Positions 43,664 to 52,777 of a DNA stretch of 64,000 bases are shown one piece after another. Each line of letters opens with the position of its first letter. The stretch's first letter is position 1. The position numbers and the translations under genes were made by a program. The notes beneath the pieces were generated by a model. The model ran no database searches and was not told where the DNA came from. It was given only the letters and a program-made list of their open reading frames with translations. This DNA is from Fusicatenibacter_A intestinipullorum. Its GTDB lineage: Bacteria; Bacillota; Negativicutes; Acidaminococcales; Acidaminococcaceae. The stretch covers positions 124,001 to 188,000 of the forward strand of contig DWZP01000004.1 in assembly GCA_019117495.1 (NCBI GenBank), written 5' to 3'.

Positions 43664-44635
43664 TTACTCTCCAATTATAAAAATCTTAATTAAATACACC
43701 AAAGAAAAAGTTAAAATGCTTAAAATACAGGTCATGTACATTAAGCCATTCATTTTCACAATATCTTCGGCATCCGTTTTTTTCACTTCGTCGCCAATGG
43801 TATCTTTAGGCACCCATTTGCCAAAATAAAAATGCCCGCCGCCAAGTTTAATGCCCAGCGCACCGGCTGCCGCCGATTCCGTCATGGCCGAATTGGGGCT
43901 TAAATGATGGAGCCTGTCGCGCTTAAAAATACGCCACGAACCGGAAGCATCCATATTCAGAAAATATGCTGCCGCTACCATTAACAAACCGGAAATACGC
44001 GCCGGTATAAAGTTGGCAACGTCATCCAGCTTTGCTGCACAGCGCCCGAAATACAAATATTTATCGTTTTTATAGCCAACCATGGAATCCATGGTGTTAA
44101 TTGCTTTATACAAAAATGCCAGCGGCGCCCCGCCGATAAACATGAAAAACAACGGTGCAATAACGCCGTCAGAGGTATTTTCCGCAACTGTTTCCACGGC
44201 AGCCTTTGCAACTTCTTCATCGGTAAGTTCTGCCGTATCGCGCCCTACAATCCACGAAAGCTTTTTGCGCGCTTCCCGCAAATCGCCGCTTTTAAGTGCA
44301 TCGTACACCTGCAAGCTTGCTTCTTTGAGGGAACGCATTGCAAAAATCTGATAAAACATAAATGTTTCAACGGCAAACGCCAGTACCGGGCTGTACATTT
44401 CTGCCAGCGTTAAAATAAAATACGGCACGGCAAAGGTTACCGTTAAAACAATAACCACCAGCACAAAACCGCCCATCAGCAAACCTTCCGGCTTTTCTCC
44501 GCAAAAGCGGCGCACAGCCTTTTCGGTTATGCTTATCAGTTTGCCTATAAAGCAAATAGGATGCGGCAGCCAGCGCGGGTCGCCAAAAATAAAATCTAAA
44601 ATAAACCCCAAAATTATTGCTGTTAAAAGAACCAT
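43664..44635 (-). CDS. cbiB: Adenosylcobinamide-phosphate synthase CbiB
   Basis: Membrane enzyme that amidates cobyric acid with aminopropanol phosphate (or free aminopropanol). 323 residues with about five or six helices. Motifs are LGFILDFIFGDPRWLPHPICFIG at the start, IVGRDTAELTDEEVAKAAVE, NTSDGVIAPLFF, NTMDSMVGYKNDKY and HHLSPNSAMTESAAAGAL. AAGGG 8 nt before the ATG. Confidence 0.96.
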   Translation of the reverse strand: MVLLTAIILGFILDFIFGDPRWLPHPICFIGKLISITEKAVRRFCGEKPEGLLMGGFVLVVIVLTVTFAVPYFILTLAEMYSPVLAFAVETFMFYQIFAMRSLKEASLQVYDALKSGDLREARKKLSWIVGRDTAELTDEEVAKAAVETVAENTSDGVIAPLFFMFIGGAPLAFLYKAINTMDSMVGYKNDKYLYFGRCAAKLDDVANFIPARISGLLMVAAAYFLNMDASGSWRIFKRDRLHHLSPNSAMTESAAAGALGIKLGGGHFYFGKWVPKDTIGDEVKKTDAEDIVKMNGLMYMTCILSILTFSLVYLIKIFIIGE

Positions 44636-44664
44636 ACTACAAACCCTTCATCATCAACCAATCA

Positions 44665-46026
44665 TTATTTATCCCTGTAAGCGCGGCAGGCTTTTACAAA
44701 ATTTACAGCAAACTCTGTATTGCCCCACAAATGAATGTGCGGATAGCCTGCATAAAGATTCGGCGTTGTGTAAACCGCTTCCCATGCTTTTGTTCCGGAA
44801 GCTTTGGCAACGGCAAAAGTATCGCCGTTATTGGTGCTGTCGGAATAATGGAACTCGTGCCCGTTAATTTGCCCGCCTTTTTTGCTCAACAGATTATCGC
44901 GTTTGGCCGTTAAAACAACATAGCCAAAACGGTTAAGTTTCTGCGTCATATAAGTTTCGCCGTCTACAACGCCTGCCCAGTCATAGACCTGCCCATTTTT
45001 ATCGCGGAAAGCCTTCATCAGGTACATAAAGCCGCCGCATTCGGCAATGCACGGCAGCCCGGAATCTACCGCATTTTTTATGCTTGCGCGCATGGAAAAA
45101 TTATCCTGCAGCACTTTGGCATACAGTTCCGGATAGCCGCCACCCAGATACAAGCCGTCACATTCAGGCAGCTGTTTATCTTCCAGGGGGCTGAAATACA
45201 CAAGCTCGGCACCGAGGCATTCCAAAAGTTCCAACGCGTCCTGATAATAAAAGCAAAAAGCTTTGTCATAGGCAACGGCAATTTTTACACCGGCAATTTT
45301 TTCCTGCTGCAAATCAGTATAAGTTAATGCCGGAGCCGCTGCCCCAATTTCAAGCAGCCTGTCAAAATCAATGCTTTGTTCTGCCTGGGCAGCAAGCGTA
45401 TTGATAATTTCCTGCAAACCGGTAATTTCGCCTGCAGTTACAAGCCCTAAATGGCGGCTTTCAAAATTGCAGTTTTCCATATGCGGCATATAGCCAAGCA
45501 AAGGTATGCCGGTTTCTTTTTCAATGGCTTCTTTATAAAAAAGATAACTCATTGCGGTTACATTATTTAAAACCGCACCGGCAACATTTACATCTTTACG
45601 GAAGTTTTTAAAGCCTTCAATCATGGCGGCAATGGAAAGAGCAGCCCCTTTGGCGTTTACAACCAAAATTACAGGTGTTTTGGTAAGGCGTGCCAAATCG
45701 TAGGCACTGCCTTTAAGCGTAGTGCCCATGCCGTCAAAAAAGCCCATAGCCCCTTCCAAAACCGCAATATCGCAATCTTTGCCGTTTTTGGCAAGCAGAT
45801 ATTTGGCAGTTTCTTCCGGAAGCATGAATAAATCCATATTGCGTGATTTTGTGCCGATAACGCGGGAATGAAACATCGGGTCGATATAATCCGGGCCGGA
45901 TTTAAACGCAGCCGTTTTCAGCCCTTTATTCATTAACGCTTTCAGCACGGCACAAGTTAAAGTTGTTTTGCCGCTGCCGCTGGCAGGTGCAGCCAGCATA
46001 AAACGCGGCAGCTTCAGTTCAGCCAT
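44665..46026 (-). CDS. cbiA: Cobyrinic acid a,c-diamide synthase
   Basis: Glutamine-dependent amidation of the a and c acetates of (cobalt-)cobyrinate. The ATG at 46026 (MAELKLPRFMLAAP) was chosen over GTG at 46035 because AAGGG is then 8 nt upstream; 453 residues. N-terminal APASGSGKTTLTCAVLKAL and KSGPDYIDPMFH bind ATP; the amidotransferase Cys is in CIAECGGFMYL (about residue 330) with YPHIHLWGN near the end. It follows the cbiET stop by one base. Confidence 0.96.
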   Translation of the reverse strand: MAELKLPRFMLAAPASGSGKTTLTCAVLKALMNKGLKTAAFKSGPDYIDPMFHSRVIGTKSRNMDLFMLPEETAKYLLAKNGKDCDIAVLEGAMGFFDGMGTTLKGSAYDLARLTKTPVILVVNAKGAALSIAAMIEGFKNFRKDVNVAGAVLNNVTAMSYLFYKEAIEKETGIPLLGYMPHMENCNFESRHLGLVTAGEITGLQEIINTLAAQAEQSIDFDRLLEIGAAAPALTYTDLQQEKIAGVKIAVAYDKAFCFYYQDALELLECLGAELVYFSPLEDKQLPECDGLYLGGGYPELYAKVLQDNFSMRASIKNAVDSGLPCIAECGGFMYLMKAFRDKNGQVYDWAGVVDGETYMTQKLNRFGYVVLTAKRDNLLSKKGGQINGHEFHYSDSTNNGDTFAVAKASGTKAWEAVYTTPNLYAGYPHIHLWGNTEFAVNFVKACRAYRDK

Positions 46027-46027
46027 T

Positions 46028-47239
46028 TTACTCACCCTTTTTCAATGCCGTCATTATATAAACAGGGTTCTGGGACATCATCAAATTATAAGCGCCAAGT
46101 TTTTTGGCACGCGCCGCAAAAACATTTACAATATCAAGCGTGTAGGCTTCATGCTGCTTGTAATACTCCACCACTTCTATCAAAGTTTCAACGGTAATGG
46201 CATTAATTACCACACGGCAGTTTACGTTTTTGGCGTAAATGGTGTCTAACATTTTACACAAATTACCGCCGCTGCCGCCGATAAACACGCAGTCCGGCAC
46301 CGGCATTTCTTCCAGTTTTTCCGAAGCTTCGCCTGCAATTACGGTAAGGTTCTCCACGCCGAACAGCTCTTTATTTTTTTCAATAAGCTGCACCGCTTCC
46401 GGATTGCGTTCAAAGGCATAAACCATGCCGCGTTTGGCCTGCAAAGCAAGTTCAATGGAGCAGGAACCCGTACCGGCGCCAATATCATAAATAACATCAG
46501 TTTCCTGCGGCATCAATTTGGAAATGGAAACAGCACGGATTTCCTGCTTCGTCATCGGCACTTTGCTGCGCATGAACAAATCGTCATTCAAACCGTGAAC
46601 ATTATGTGCCAGAGTTTTGGCGTCTTTATTAATAATCATCATTACAGAAAGCGAAGAAAACTGTTTTTGAGCAGCTTCTTCCGCCTTCATGGAACTGATA
46701 TTTTCGTTATCATAAGAAAGGTTTTCACCGACATAAACCTGCACGCCGCCAAGCCCGAAACGGCACAGTTTGGCGCACAGAGCCTGCGGCGAATTTTCTC
46801 CGCCGGTAAGGGCAAATACTTTTTCATTATGGGCAACAGCTTCAATAAAATTCTGCCTGCGGCCGTGCATGCTGATAATTTTCGCGTCATCCCAGGACAT
46901 TTGCAGCTGCTGCGCAAAATAAACAAGGCTGCTGATGCCGCAAAAACGCACACATTCACAATCAGGCAGCTTGCCGCTGATAGTTTTGGCAAGGCTGAAA
47001 AAGCCTACGTCGCCGCTTACAAGTATGCTGACAATATCTTTTTCAGGATTGGCATTTGCGCAAATATTGCATATTTCTGCTGTCTTGATGGTGTCATAAA
47101 AACGCTTTTCAGACGCAAAATTTGCAAGCATACGCTTGTCGCCAATCAAAATCGTACTTTGGTTTATTGCTTCAAGGGCTGCACCGGTTAACAGTTTGGG
47201 GTTGCCCGGCCCAATGCCTACAATATTAACCCTTAACAT
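46028..47239 (-). CDS. cbiET: Bifunctional precorrin-6B/7 methyltransferase-decarboxylase CbiE-CbiT
   Basis: A 403-residue fusion that methylates C5 and C15 and decarboxylates the C12 acetate. Residues about 1-200 are the CbiE tetrapyrrole methyltransferase (VNIVGIGPGNPKLLTG, VSILVSGDVGFFSL). Residues about 205-400 are CbiT, a class I methyltransferase with DVIYDIGAGTGSCSIELALQ and VFIGGSGGNLCKML. It corresponds to aerobic CobL in layout, but the neighbours show the anaerobic pathway. AAGGTG precedes the start. Confidence 0.95.
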   Translation of the reverse strand: MLRVNIVGIGPGNPKLLTGAALEAINQSTILIGDKRMLANFASEKRFYDTIKTAEICNICANANPEKDIVSILVSGDVGFFSLAKTISGKLPDCECVRFCGISSLVYFAQQLQMSWDDAKIISMHGRRQNFIEAVAHNEKVFALTGGENSPQALCAKLCRFGLGGVQVYVGENLSYDNENISSMKAEEAAQKQFSSLSVMMIINKDAKTLAHNVHGLNDDLFMRSKVPMTKQEIRAVSISKLMPQETDVIYDIGAGTGSCSIELALQAKRGMVYAFERNPEAVQLIEKNKELFGVENLTVIAGEASEKLEEMPVPDCVFIGGSGGNLCKMLDTIYAKNVNCRVVINAITVETLIEVVEYYKQHEAYTLDIVNVFAARAKKLGAYNLMMSQNPVYIMTALKKGE

Positions 47240-47249
47240 TTCTTCACCT

Positions 47250-48017
47250 TCATTCTGCGGTCTGGTAACGCTTTTTCATCAGCGCTGCTATATCTGCATA
47301 ACCGCTGCCGTGTTCGTTTTCGCTTCTGGCAATTATAACAAGTTCCGCCCCGGCTTTATGTGCTGCGGATATTTTTTCTTCAAAGCCGCCGGCTTTGCCG
47401 GAATCCTTTGTTACAAGGTATTTTGCATTAAAATGCTTAATCATGGCTATGTTCAAATCTTCTTCAAACGGGCCCTGCATGCAGACCACGTTAGCAGGTT
47501 TATAGCCAAGCTCCACAGCTTTGGCCAGGGAATCCTGCATCGGCAGAATCCTCAGCGCTATACGCTCACTGTAATCCTGCACAGCCGTAAAATCAGGCAG
47601 ATTTTTACTGCCGGTTGTTAAAAATATTTTGCCTTCGGTATGGCTTAACAATTCGGCTGCTTCTGCGGCGTCATGCACAACTATGGCACTGCCGTAACCT
47701 GCTTCCGCCGGTCGTACAAGCCGCAGATACTCGGTATTATTTAAAGCGCAGGCTTCTTTTACGGTTTGCGTAACCACCGTAGCATACGGATGTGTAGCGT
47801 CAATTACGCAGTCCGGCTTGTGTTCTGTCAAAAAGCTGCACATAGCCGTTAAATCCATACGCTCCGGCAGAACTTTAACATTATTGTGTTCTTCAATGAG
47901 TCCGGCTCCGTACAATGTCGCCACCGAAACATAAATTTCAATATCAAGCGCGGCAAGCTCTTTTACAAGCCCGCGCCCTTCGCTTGTACCGCCGATAATC
48001 CAAATGCGTCTGTTCAC
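47250..48017 (-). CDS. cbiJ: Precorrin-6A reductase
   Basis: Reduces the macrocycle of (cobalt-)precorrin-6A with a nicotinamide cofactor. 255 residues with the opening RIWIIGGTSEGRGLVKELA, CVIDATHPYATVVTQ, LTTGSKNLPDF, VVCMQGPFEEDLNIAMI and LVTKDSGKAGGFEEKI, which define CbiJ/CobK. Its start overlaps the cbiH stop by 4 nt. Confidence 0.94.
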   Translation of the reverse strand: MNRRIWIIGGTSEGRGLVKELAALDIEIYVSVATLYGAGLIEEHNNVKVLPERMDLTAMCSFLTEHKPDCVIDATHPYATVVTQTVKEACALNNTEYLRLVRPAEAGYGSAIVVHDAAEAAELLSHTEGKIFLTTGSKNLPDFTAVQDYSERIALRILPMQDSLAKAVELGYKPANVVCMQGPFEEDLNIAMIKHFNAKYLVTKDSGKAGGFEEKISAAHKAGAELVIIARSENEHGSGYADIAALMKKRYQTAE

Positions 48018-48742
48018 AGCTTATAGCCTCTGGGGGTAACCAGTTTGCCGTTAATAACTTCGGTTTGCGAATTGCCGATAATTACAGTGGAGAACATGTC
48101 TACCTGTTTATCGCGCAGTTCCTGCAAGGTAGTAATTTCATAAGTTTCGCCGTCGCGGCCAATATTGCGCACAATGCCTGCCGGTACATCCGGGCGCTGG
48201 TTTTTCAGCATAATGTCGCAGGCTTTCTGCAAATAATCGTGGCGCTTAAAGCTGGAAGGATTGTACAGGCAAATGCAAAAATCAGCCTGAGATGCGCAGT
48301 CAAGACGTTTTTCGATTTTTTCCCACGGAGTAAGCAAATCGCTTAAAGAAATAAGGCAGAAATCGCTGATGAGCGGAGCACCGAGCACAGCCGCACCGGA
48401 GCAGGCTGCGGTAATGCCGGGAACTACTTCAATATCCAGCTCCGGATGGTCTGCCGCTACCTGGTACATAATGCCTGCCATGCCGTAAACGCCTGCGTCG
48501 CCGCTGGAAATCATGGCTACGGTTTTGCCTTTCAGAGCTTCTTCAACAGCAAGGCGGCAGCGGTCAACTTCTTTGCGCATGCCGGTTGTTAAAAATTCCT
48601 TGCCGGGAAAATCGTTTTTAATCAAATCTATATAAACATGGTAACCCGCAATAACATCACATTTTTCAAGCGTGTTTTTAGCGCGTGCGGTCATTTGTTC
48701 CACACCGCCTGGGCCTAAACCTACTACATAAACTTTCTGCAT
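48014..48742 (-). CDS. cbiH: Precorrin-3B C17-methyltransferase
   Basis: Ring-contracting methyltransferase. 242 residues of the tetrapyrrole methylase fold with VYVVGLGPGGVEQMTARA, VAMISSGDAGVYGMAGI, VPGITAACSGAAVLGAPL, DFCLISLSDLLTPWEKIEKR and YNPSSFKR; the last two are specific for CbiH/CobJ. It lacks the extra C-terminal iron-sulfur domain of CbiH60-type proteins. Confidence 0.95.
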   Translation of the reverse strand: MQKVYVVGLGPGGVEQMTARAKNTLEKCDVIAGYHVYIDLIKNDFPGKEFLTTGMRKEVDRCRLAVEEALKGKTVAMISSGDAGVYGMAGIMYQVAADHPELDIEVVPGITAACSGAAVLGAPLISDFCLISLSDLLTPWEKIEKRLDCASQADFCICLYNPSSFKRHDYLQKACDIMLKNQRPDVPAGIVRNIGRDGETYEITTLQELRDKQVDMFSTVIIGNSQTEVINGKLVTPRGYKL

Positions 48743-48764
48743 TTTACACCATCCTAAATTTATT

Positions 48765-49799
48765 TTAAAAATCTATAATCAGCGGTTCTTCCGCAACCGC
48801 CAAAGTAACACCGTCATGGGCTGTTTTGCGCAATTTCAGGCAGCCGCCGCTTGCAAGCACTGCTGAACGCTCACAAACGTTATCAACACCTGCAATACTT
48901 TTTACAAAAGCGCTCGGCGTAAAATTGCCTTTTGCCTGCTGCAGTTCTGCGGCGGTATAAAATTTTACCGGCACATTATGCTTTGCCGCAAAAGCAAGCA
49001 GCCCGGCTTCATCTTTTTTTAAATCTACCGAAGCTATGCTTTTTACGCAGCGCATGTCAAATCCATGCTTTTCCATTTCAGCAAGCACAAAATTTTCTAT
49101 TTTTTCTAAAGGCGTATTTCTGCGGCAGCCAATGCCCAAATGTAAAATTTTAGGCATTAAAACAACTGTTGTGCCAAACGGCTTCTTGTTTTTGCAGGTT
49201 GTTACAGCCATGCCTGTTTCTCCGCTTCCGGCAAGTTCCACGCCGGAAGGCAGAGCACCTTTAATTGCGTAATCGCTGCATAGCCCTGCCGTTTTGCCCG
49301 CAACAAGCGCCGCTGCAAAATCTTTGGCAGCCTGCATGCTTTCAATAACCATGCCGCGCCGTGCCGCCCATTCGTCAACTGCAAACAGGTTATTAACATC
49401 GGTTGCTGTTGTTACAACGGGCACAGCTTTAATTGCGGCGGCGATCTGCCTTGCAAGGACGTTGGCACCGCCGATATGGCCCGAAAGAAGCGATATTACA
49501 AAGTTTGCGCATTCATCAATAACAAGCACTGCCGGGTCGGTGGTTTTGCTTTTAACATGCGGCGCAATAGCGCGCACCGCAATGCCGCTGGCACCAATAA
49601 ATATCAGCGCGTCAGCCTTATTAAAATACTCCGCGCAAACAGCCTTGTAATCGTCAACAGCAGTTAAACCTTCGCATACACCGGCAAACTTCGGCATAGT
49701 GCAGCATTTTGCCTCGCAGCCAATGCCTGCCAAAAACCTGCCTATGGCGGCGTTAAGCAGCCCGCCGCGTTTGCTGAAGGAAAAAATAACTGCCAGCAT
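48765..49799 (-). CDS. cbiG: Cobalt-precorrin-5A hydrolase CbiG
   Basis: Opens the delta-lactone of cobalt-precorrin-5A, a step found only in the anaerobic pathway. 344 residues. The N-terminal domain ends in DALIFIGASGIAVRAIAPHV and VVLDE-like VLVIDECANFVISLLSGHIGGAN; the C-terminal domain has LHLGIGCRRNTPLEKIENFV and KSIAGVDNVCERSAVLASG. The start overlaps the cbiF stop by one base (TAATG). Confidence 0.95.
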   Translation of the reverse strand: MLAVIFSFSKRGGLLNAAIGRFLAGIGCEAKCCTMPKFAGVCEGLTAVDDYKAVCAEYFNKADALIFIGASGIAVRAIAPHVKSKTTDPAVLVIDECANFVISLLSGHIGGANVLARQIAAAIKAVPVVTTATDVNNLFAVDEWAARRGMVIESMQAAKDFAAALVAGKTAGLCSDYAIKGALPSGVELAGSGETGMAVTTCKNKKPFGTTVVLMPKILHLGIGCRRNTPLEKIENFVLAEMEKHGFDMRCVKSIASVDLKKDEAGLLAFAAKHNVPVKFYTAAELQQAKGNFTPSAFVKSIAGVDNVCERSAVLASGGCLKLRKTAHDGVTLAVAEEPLIIDF

Positions 49800-50584
49800 T
49801 ATTTAACCTCAGGTTTAATATCCAGTTTGCTGGGGTCTGCTTCGCGGTAGCCGTGCGCAAAGGTCGGATTATACAGTTCGCTTCTGTCGTATTCGCTGCC
49901 AAGGAAGTAGCCGACGGTAATGAGCGCGGTTTTGGTAATATTGTATTTTGCCGCGGTTTCGGCAATAGTACCTACCGTGCAGCGGCAAACCTTTTCATCC
50001 GGCCAGGAAGCCTTATAAACAATGGCTGCCGGGGTATCTTCTTTATAACCGCCTGCAATGAGTTCTTTCTGAAGTTTTTCCAGCATGCTGGAGCTTAAAA
50101 AGATTACCATTGTTGCATTGTGCGCAGCATAATCGGCAATTTTTTGTTTTGAAGGAACAGGAGTGCGCCCTTCCATACGGGTAATAATAACCGACTGGCT
50201 TACATTCGGCAGAGTGTATTCTGCTTTTAAAGCGGCTGCAGCAGCGCAGAAGGAACTTACGCCGGGCACAATTTCATAATCGAGCCCATAGCTGCGCAGA
50301 AGGTCAATCTGCTCGCGGTGAGCGCCGTAAATGCTGGGGTCGCCGGTGTGCAGGCGTACAACCAGCTTGCCGCTCTGTGCTGCCGGTACCATGGCTGCAA
50401 TAACTTCTTCCAAAGTCATTTTTGCGCTGTCCATAATTACGCAGTCAGGTTTCGCATATTTTAAAAGTTCTGGGTTAACTAAGGAACCGGCATAAATAAT
50501 AAGGTCAGCCTTTTCCAAAAGTTCTTTGCCTTTCACCGTAATTAAATCCACGGCACCCGGGCCTGCGCCAATAAAATAAATCAT
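49799..50584 (-). CDS. cbiF: Precorrin-4 C11-methyltransferase
   Basis: Methylates C11 of (cobalt-)precorrin-4. 261 residues of the tetrapyrrole methylase family with MIYFIGAGPGAVDLITVKG, RLHTGDPSIYGAHREQIDLL, VPGVSSFCAAAAALKAEYTLP and SVIITRMEGRTPVP, which fit CbiF/CobM. Overlaps the neighbouring cbiL stop region by 4 nt. Confidence 0.96.
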   Translation of the reverse strand: MIYFIGAGPGAVDLITVKGKELLEKADLIIYAGSLVNPELLKYAKPDCVIMDSAKMTLEEVIAAMVPAAQSGKLVVRLHTGDPSIYGAHREQIDLLRSYGLDYEIVPGVSSFCAAAAALKAEYTLPNVSQSVIITRMEGRTPVPSKQKIADYAAHNATMVIFLSSSMLEKLQKELIAGGYKEDTPAAIVYKASWPDEKVCRCTVGTIAETAAKYNITKTALITVGYFLGSEYDRSELYNPTFAHGYREADPSKLDIKPEVK

Positions 50585-51282
50585 TTGTCAAACTCCTTTT
50601 CCTTAACTAAAATTATCGAAAAATAACTGCTTTTTTCGTCAATCTCATTCAAATCACGGTAAACTTTTTCGCCTGGCAGTCCGCAGCGTTCCACCATTGC
50701 GGCATGGCTCAAAAGCCCGCGCTCTTTAAGTTCGTCGCGCACGCTGGCAATCTGGCTGGCCGATTTCATCAGCACCTTGTTGCCGGGCGCGTCTAAAAAT
50801 TTACTCGATTCTTTATAACTGCCGGGCAGGATGATTAAAGGCTCTGCCTTTTCACACAGCGATACGTTAAGCTTTGCGGCAACAGCGCAGAAGCTGGTTA
50901 CACCGGCAACGAGCTCTGCATCATAGCCTGCTTTAAGCACCAGTTTATGCACATAAATGCAGGTTGCGTAAACAGTAGGGCAGCCAAGCGTGATGAACAC
51001 CACGTTTTTGCCTTCGTCCAAAAGTTTGGTAATGGTATCGGCGCCTTCCTGGTGTGCCTTGGCCAAAGCGTCTTTATCCTTCGTCATCGGCATGTAAATA
51101 ACAACCTGTTCCTTTTCGTCGATATTTACAATCTGATTAACGATATTTTTTGCAGTCATAATATCGCCGTCGCCTTTGGGAAGCGCCACAACATCGCATT
51201 CCTTCAAAAGGCGCACCGCCTTCAGCGTCATCAGTTCCGGGTCGCCGGGGCCAATGCCTACGCTGTACAATTTACCTCGCAT
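50581..51282 (-). CDS. cbiL: Precorrin-2 C20-methyltransferase
   Basis: First dedicated ring methylation after precorrin-2. Started at the ATG at 51282 (MRGKLYSVGIGPGDPELMTL) because AAGG then lies 9 nt upstream; an ATG at 51291 touches the ribosome site. 233 residues with IGPGDPELMTLKAVRLL, VVFITLGCPTVYATCIYVHK, VAGVTSFCAVAAKLN and MKSASQIASVRDEL. The gene start lies inside the end of cbiD. Confidence 0.95.
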   Translation of the reverse strand: MRGKLYSVGIGPGDPELMTLKAVRLLKECDVVALPKGDGDIMTAKNIVNQIVNIDEKEQVVIYMPMTKDKDALAKAHQEGADTITKLLDEGKNVVFITLGCPTVYATCIYVHKLVLKAGYDAELVAGVTSFCAVAAKLNVSLCEKAEPLIILPGSYKESSKFLDAPGNKVLMKSASQIASVRDELKERGLLSHAAMVERCGLPGEKVYRDLNEIDEKSSYFSIILVKEKEFDK

Positions 51283-52426
51283 TATCTTCATCCTTCCTTT
51301 TCATCTGATGCAGTTTTATAAGTTCATCAGCATGGGCTGTTTTGCCCAAAATGCCGTATACGTTGGAGAACATCAGCGCGCCGGTTTTTAATTTGCCGTG
51401 CACGCGGTGCTGCATATAATAATCTATTTTTCCGGTAACGGCAGGCATAACTTTGTCAAACAGGTTTTCTGCCTTTAAAATTTTAATAACTTCGTCAGTA
51501 GTCAGCGCTTCATAAATTTTACGCCCTGTTTCAAGGCCTGCTCCGTTAAACAGCGCCTGCAAGGCAAACAATTCAGTGCGGCAGTCCGCATACTTGCTGT
51601 GCGTATTCATTACGCCCTGCGCCAGTTTTACCAGCTTGCCGCTGTGCCCTATTAAAAGCAGGCTTTCAAAGCCTTTATACACGGCGTAGTCCAAAAGCTC
51701 GCCCACAAAATTGCTGCATGTAACGGCGTTGTCAATATCCACCTGCAAATTATCGCGCGTAAAATCTTCGCCGTAGTTGCCAAAAAATACCAATAAATCT
51801 TTATTGCCCTTTTCGGCCTGTACATTTATTTCGGTGTACATGGTTTCAATCAGCGCCGTGTCGCTCATCGGCTCAACTATGCCGCTGGTGCCCAAAATGC
51901 TGATGCCGCCTTCAATACCAAGGCGCGGGTTAAAAGTTTTCGGCGCTATCTGTACACCTGCCGGGGCAGATATTGTAACCTTCAAGCTGCCGCTGTAATT
52001 AAACTGTTCTGCTGCATCGCGCAGGCTTTTTAAAATCATTTTGCGCGGCACCGGGTTAATGGCAGGACCACCCACGCTGCACGCAAGGCCTGGCTTTGTT
52101 ACCCTGCCGACACCTTCGCCGCCTTCAATAATATCTTCCGGCGCGTCAGTTTTTTCTACTTTGGCATAAATTAAAATGCCGTTGGTGTCATCAGGGTCAT
52201 CGCCGCTGTCTTTTTGTATGGCACAGCAGGCGTAATCCGACGTCATTTCAACCTCGTGCGTTTCAAGGTGCAGCCTCACGCCTTTGGGCGTATCTATATC
52301 GGCAAAATCAATGCGGCGCCCGGAAAGCAACATCATAGCCGCGGCTTTGGCAGCAGCGGCGGCGCAGCTTCCTGTTGTGTAACCGCAGCGCATTTGTTTG
52401 CCCTGCGAAAATGTGTATTCTTCCAT
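51272..52426 (-). CDS. cbiD: Cobalt-precorrin-5B C1-methyltransferase CbiD
   Basis: C1 methylation in the anaerobic B12 pathway. The ATG at 52426 (MEEYTFSQGKQMRCGYTTGS) is preferred: AAAGGA precedes it at good spacing, unlike the ATG 24 nt earlier. 384 residues with CGYTTGSCAAAAAKAAAMML, IEGGEGVGRVTKPGLA, NPVPRKMI, GTSGIVEPMS and VFFGNYGEDF, all CbiD marks. First gene after the cobalamin riboswitch; marks the pathway as oxygen-independent, as does cbiG. Confidence 0.96.
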   Translation of the reverse strand: MEEYTFSQGKQMRCGYTTGSCAAAAAKAAAMMLLSGRRIDFADIDTPKGVRLHLETHEVEMTSDYACCAIQKDSGDDPDDTNGILIYAKVEKTDAPEDIIEGGEGVGRVTKPGLACSVGGPAINPVPRKMILKSLRDAAEQFNYSGSLKVTISAPAGVQIAPKTFNPRLGIEGGISILGTSGIVEPMSDTALIETMYTEINVQAEKGNKDLLVFFGNYGEDFTRDNLQVDIDNAVTCSNFVGELLDYAVYKGFESLLLIGHSGKLVKLAQGVMNTHSKYADCRTELFALQALFNGAGLETGRKIYEALTTDEVIKILKAENLFDKVMPAVTGKIDYYMQHRVHGKLKTGALMFSNVYGILGKTAHADELIKLHQMKRKDEDNAR

Positions 52427-52479
52427 AAAAATCCTTTCCAATTCCGGCATAATACGCCGGAACAGCTGCCTTTAATAAT

Positions 52480-52509
52480 AAAAAAGGCTCCTGCCCTACG
52501 GCAGAAGTC
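52480..52509 (-). terminator. Riboswitch-controlled terminator before cbiD
   Basis: On the minus strand CTTCTGCC and GGCAGGAG (one G-U pair) form a stem around GTAG, followed by CCTTTTTTATT. It sits at the 3' end of the cobalamin leader and is the likely off switch. Confidence 0.85.
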
Positions 52510-52660
52510 ACAAATACCAACAACACCGCTTGCGCAGTGTTCCTTTTGCTCTCTCCATCGCCCGTAGATACAGCCATTATCAGCCATGCTTCCGGCTAAA
52601 ACCGGCGGCGGGACCGCTGCGGGCTTGCACCGCAGTACACAGGCCGATTTATTCACTTAC
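52480..52660 (-). ncRNA. Cobalamin riboswitch of the B12 operon
   Basis: The minus strand contains GCGGTGCAAGCCCGCAGCGG then TCCCGCC, the conserved P4-P6 core of cobalamin riboswitches (GGTGnAAnnCC...CnGTCCCGC). A long arm with an AACACTGC-GCAA-GCGGTGTT hairpin and an intrinsic terminator follow. Cobalamin binding should favour the terminator and lower expression of all 14 genes. The B12-box part between core and terminator is less canonical, so the subclass is not assigned. Confidence 0.87.
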
Positions 52661-52666
52661 CGTATC

Positions 52667-52695
52667 ATTATAACATAGAATTTTTAAAAGTCCAA
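52667..52695 (-). promoter_or_regulatory. Promoter of the cobalamin operon
   Basis: On the minus strand TTGGAC (52690-52695), 17 nt, TATAAT (52667-52672). Transcription would start near 52660, just before the riboswitch. Confidence 0.85.
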
Positions 52696-52722
52696 TAAAA
52701 ATCGTTCCCGGCAAGTTAAATA

Positions 52723-52751
52723 TTGCCCGCTTTGCCTGCCCCTGCTATAAT
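52723..52751 (+). promoter_or_regulatory. Promoter of the DUF896-rluA genes
   Basis: TTGCCC (52723-52728), 17 nt, TATAAT (52746-52751), 26 nt before the DUF896 start. It is divergent from the B12 promoter, about 27 nt away. Confidence 0.75.
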
Positions 52752-52777
52752 AAAACAGATACAGGAGGACGATATTT

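Noticed and set aside
52505..52660. Glycine riboswitch reading of the GGAGAGAGC segment before cbiD
   Set aside because: The GGTGCAAGCCC core, the TCCCGCC box and the downstream B12 genes fit a cobalamin riboswitch; the glycine aptamer core is not complete.
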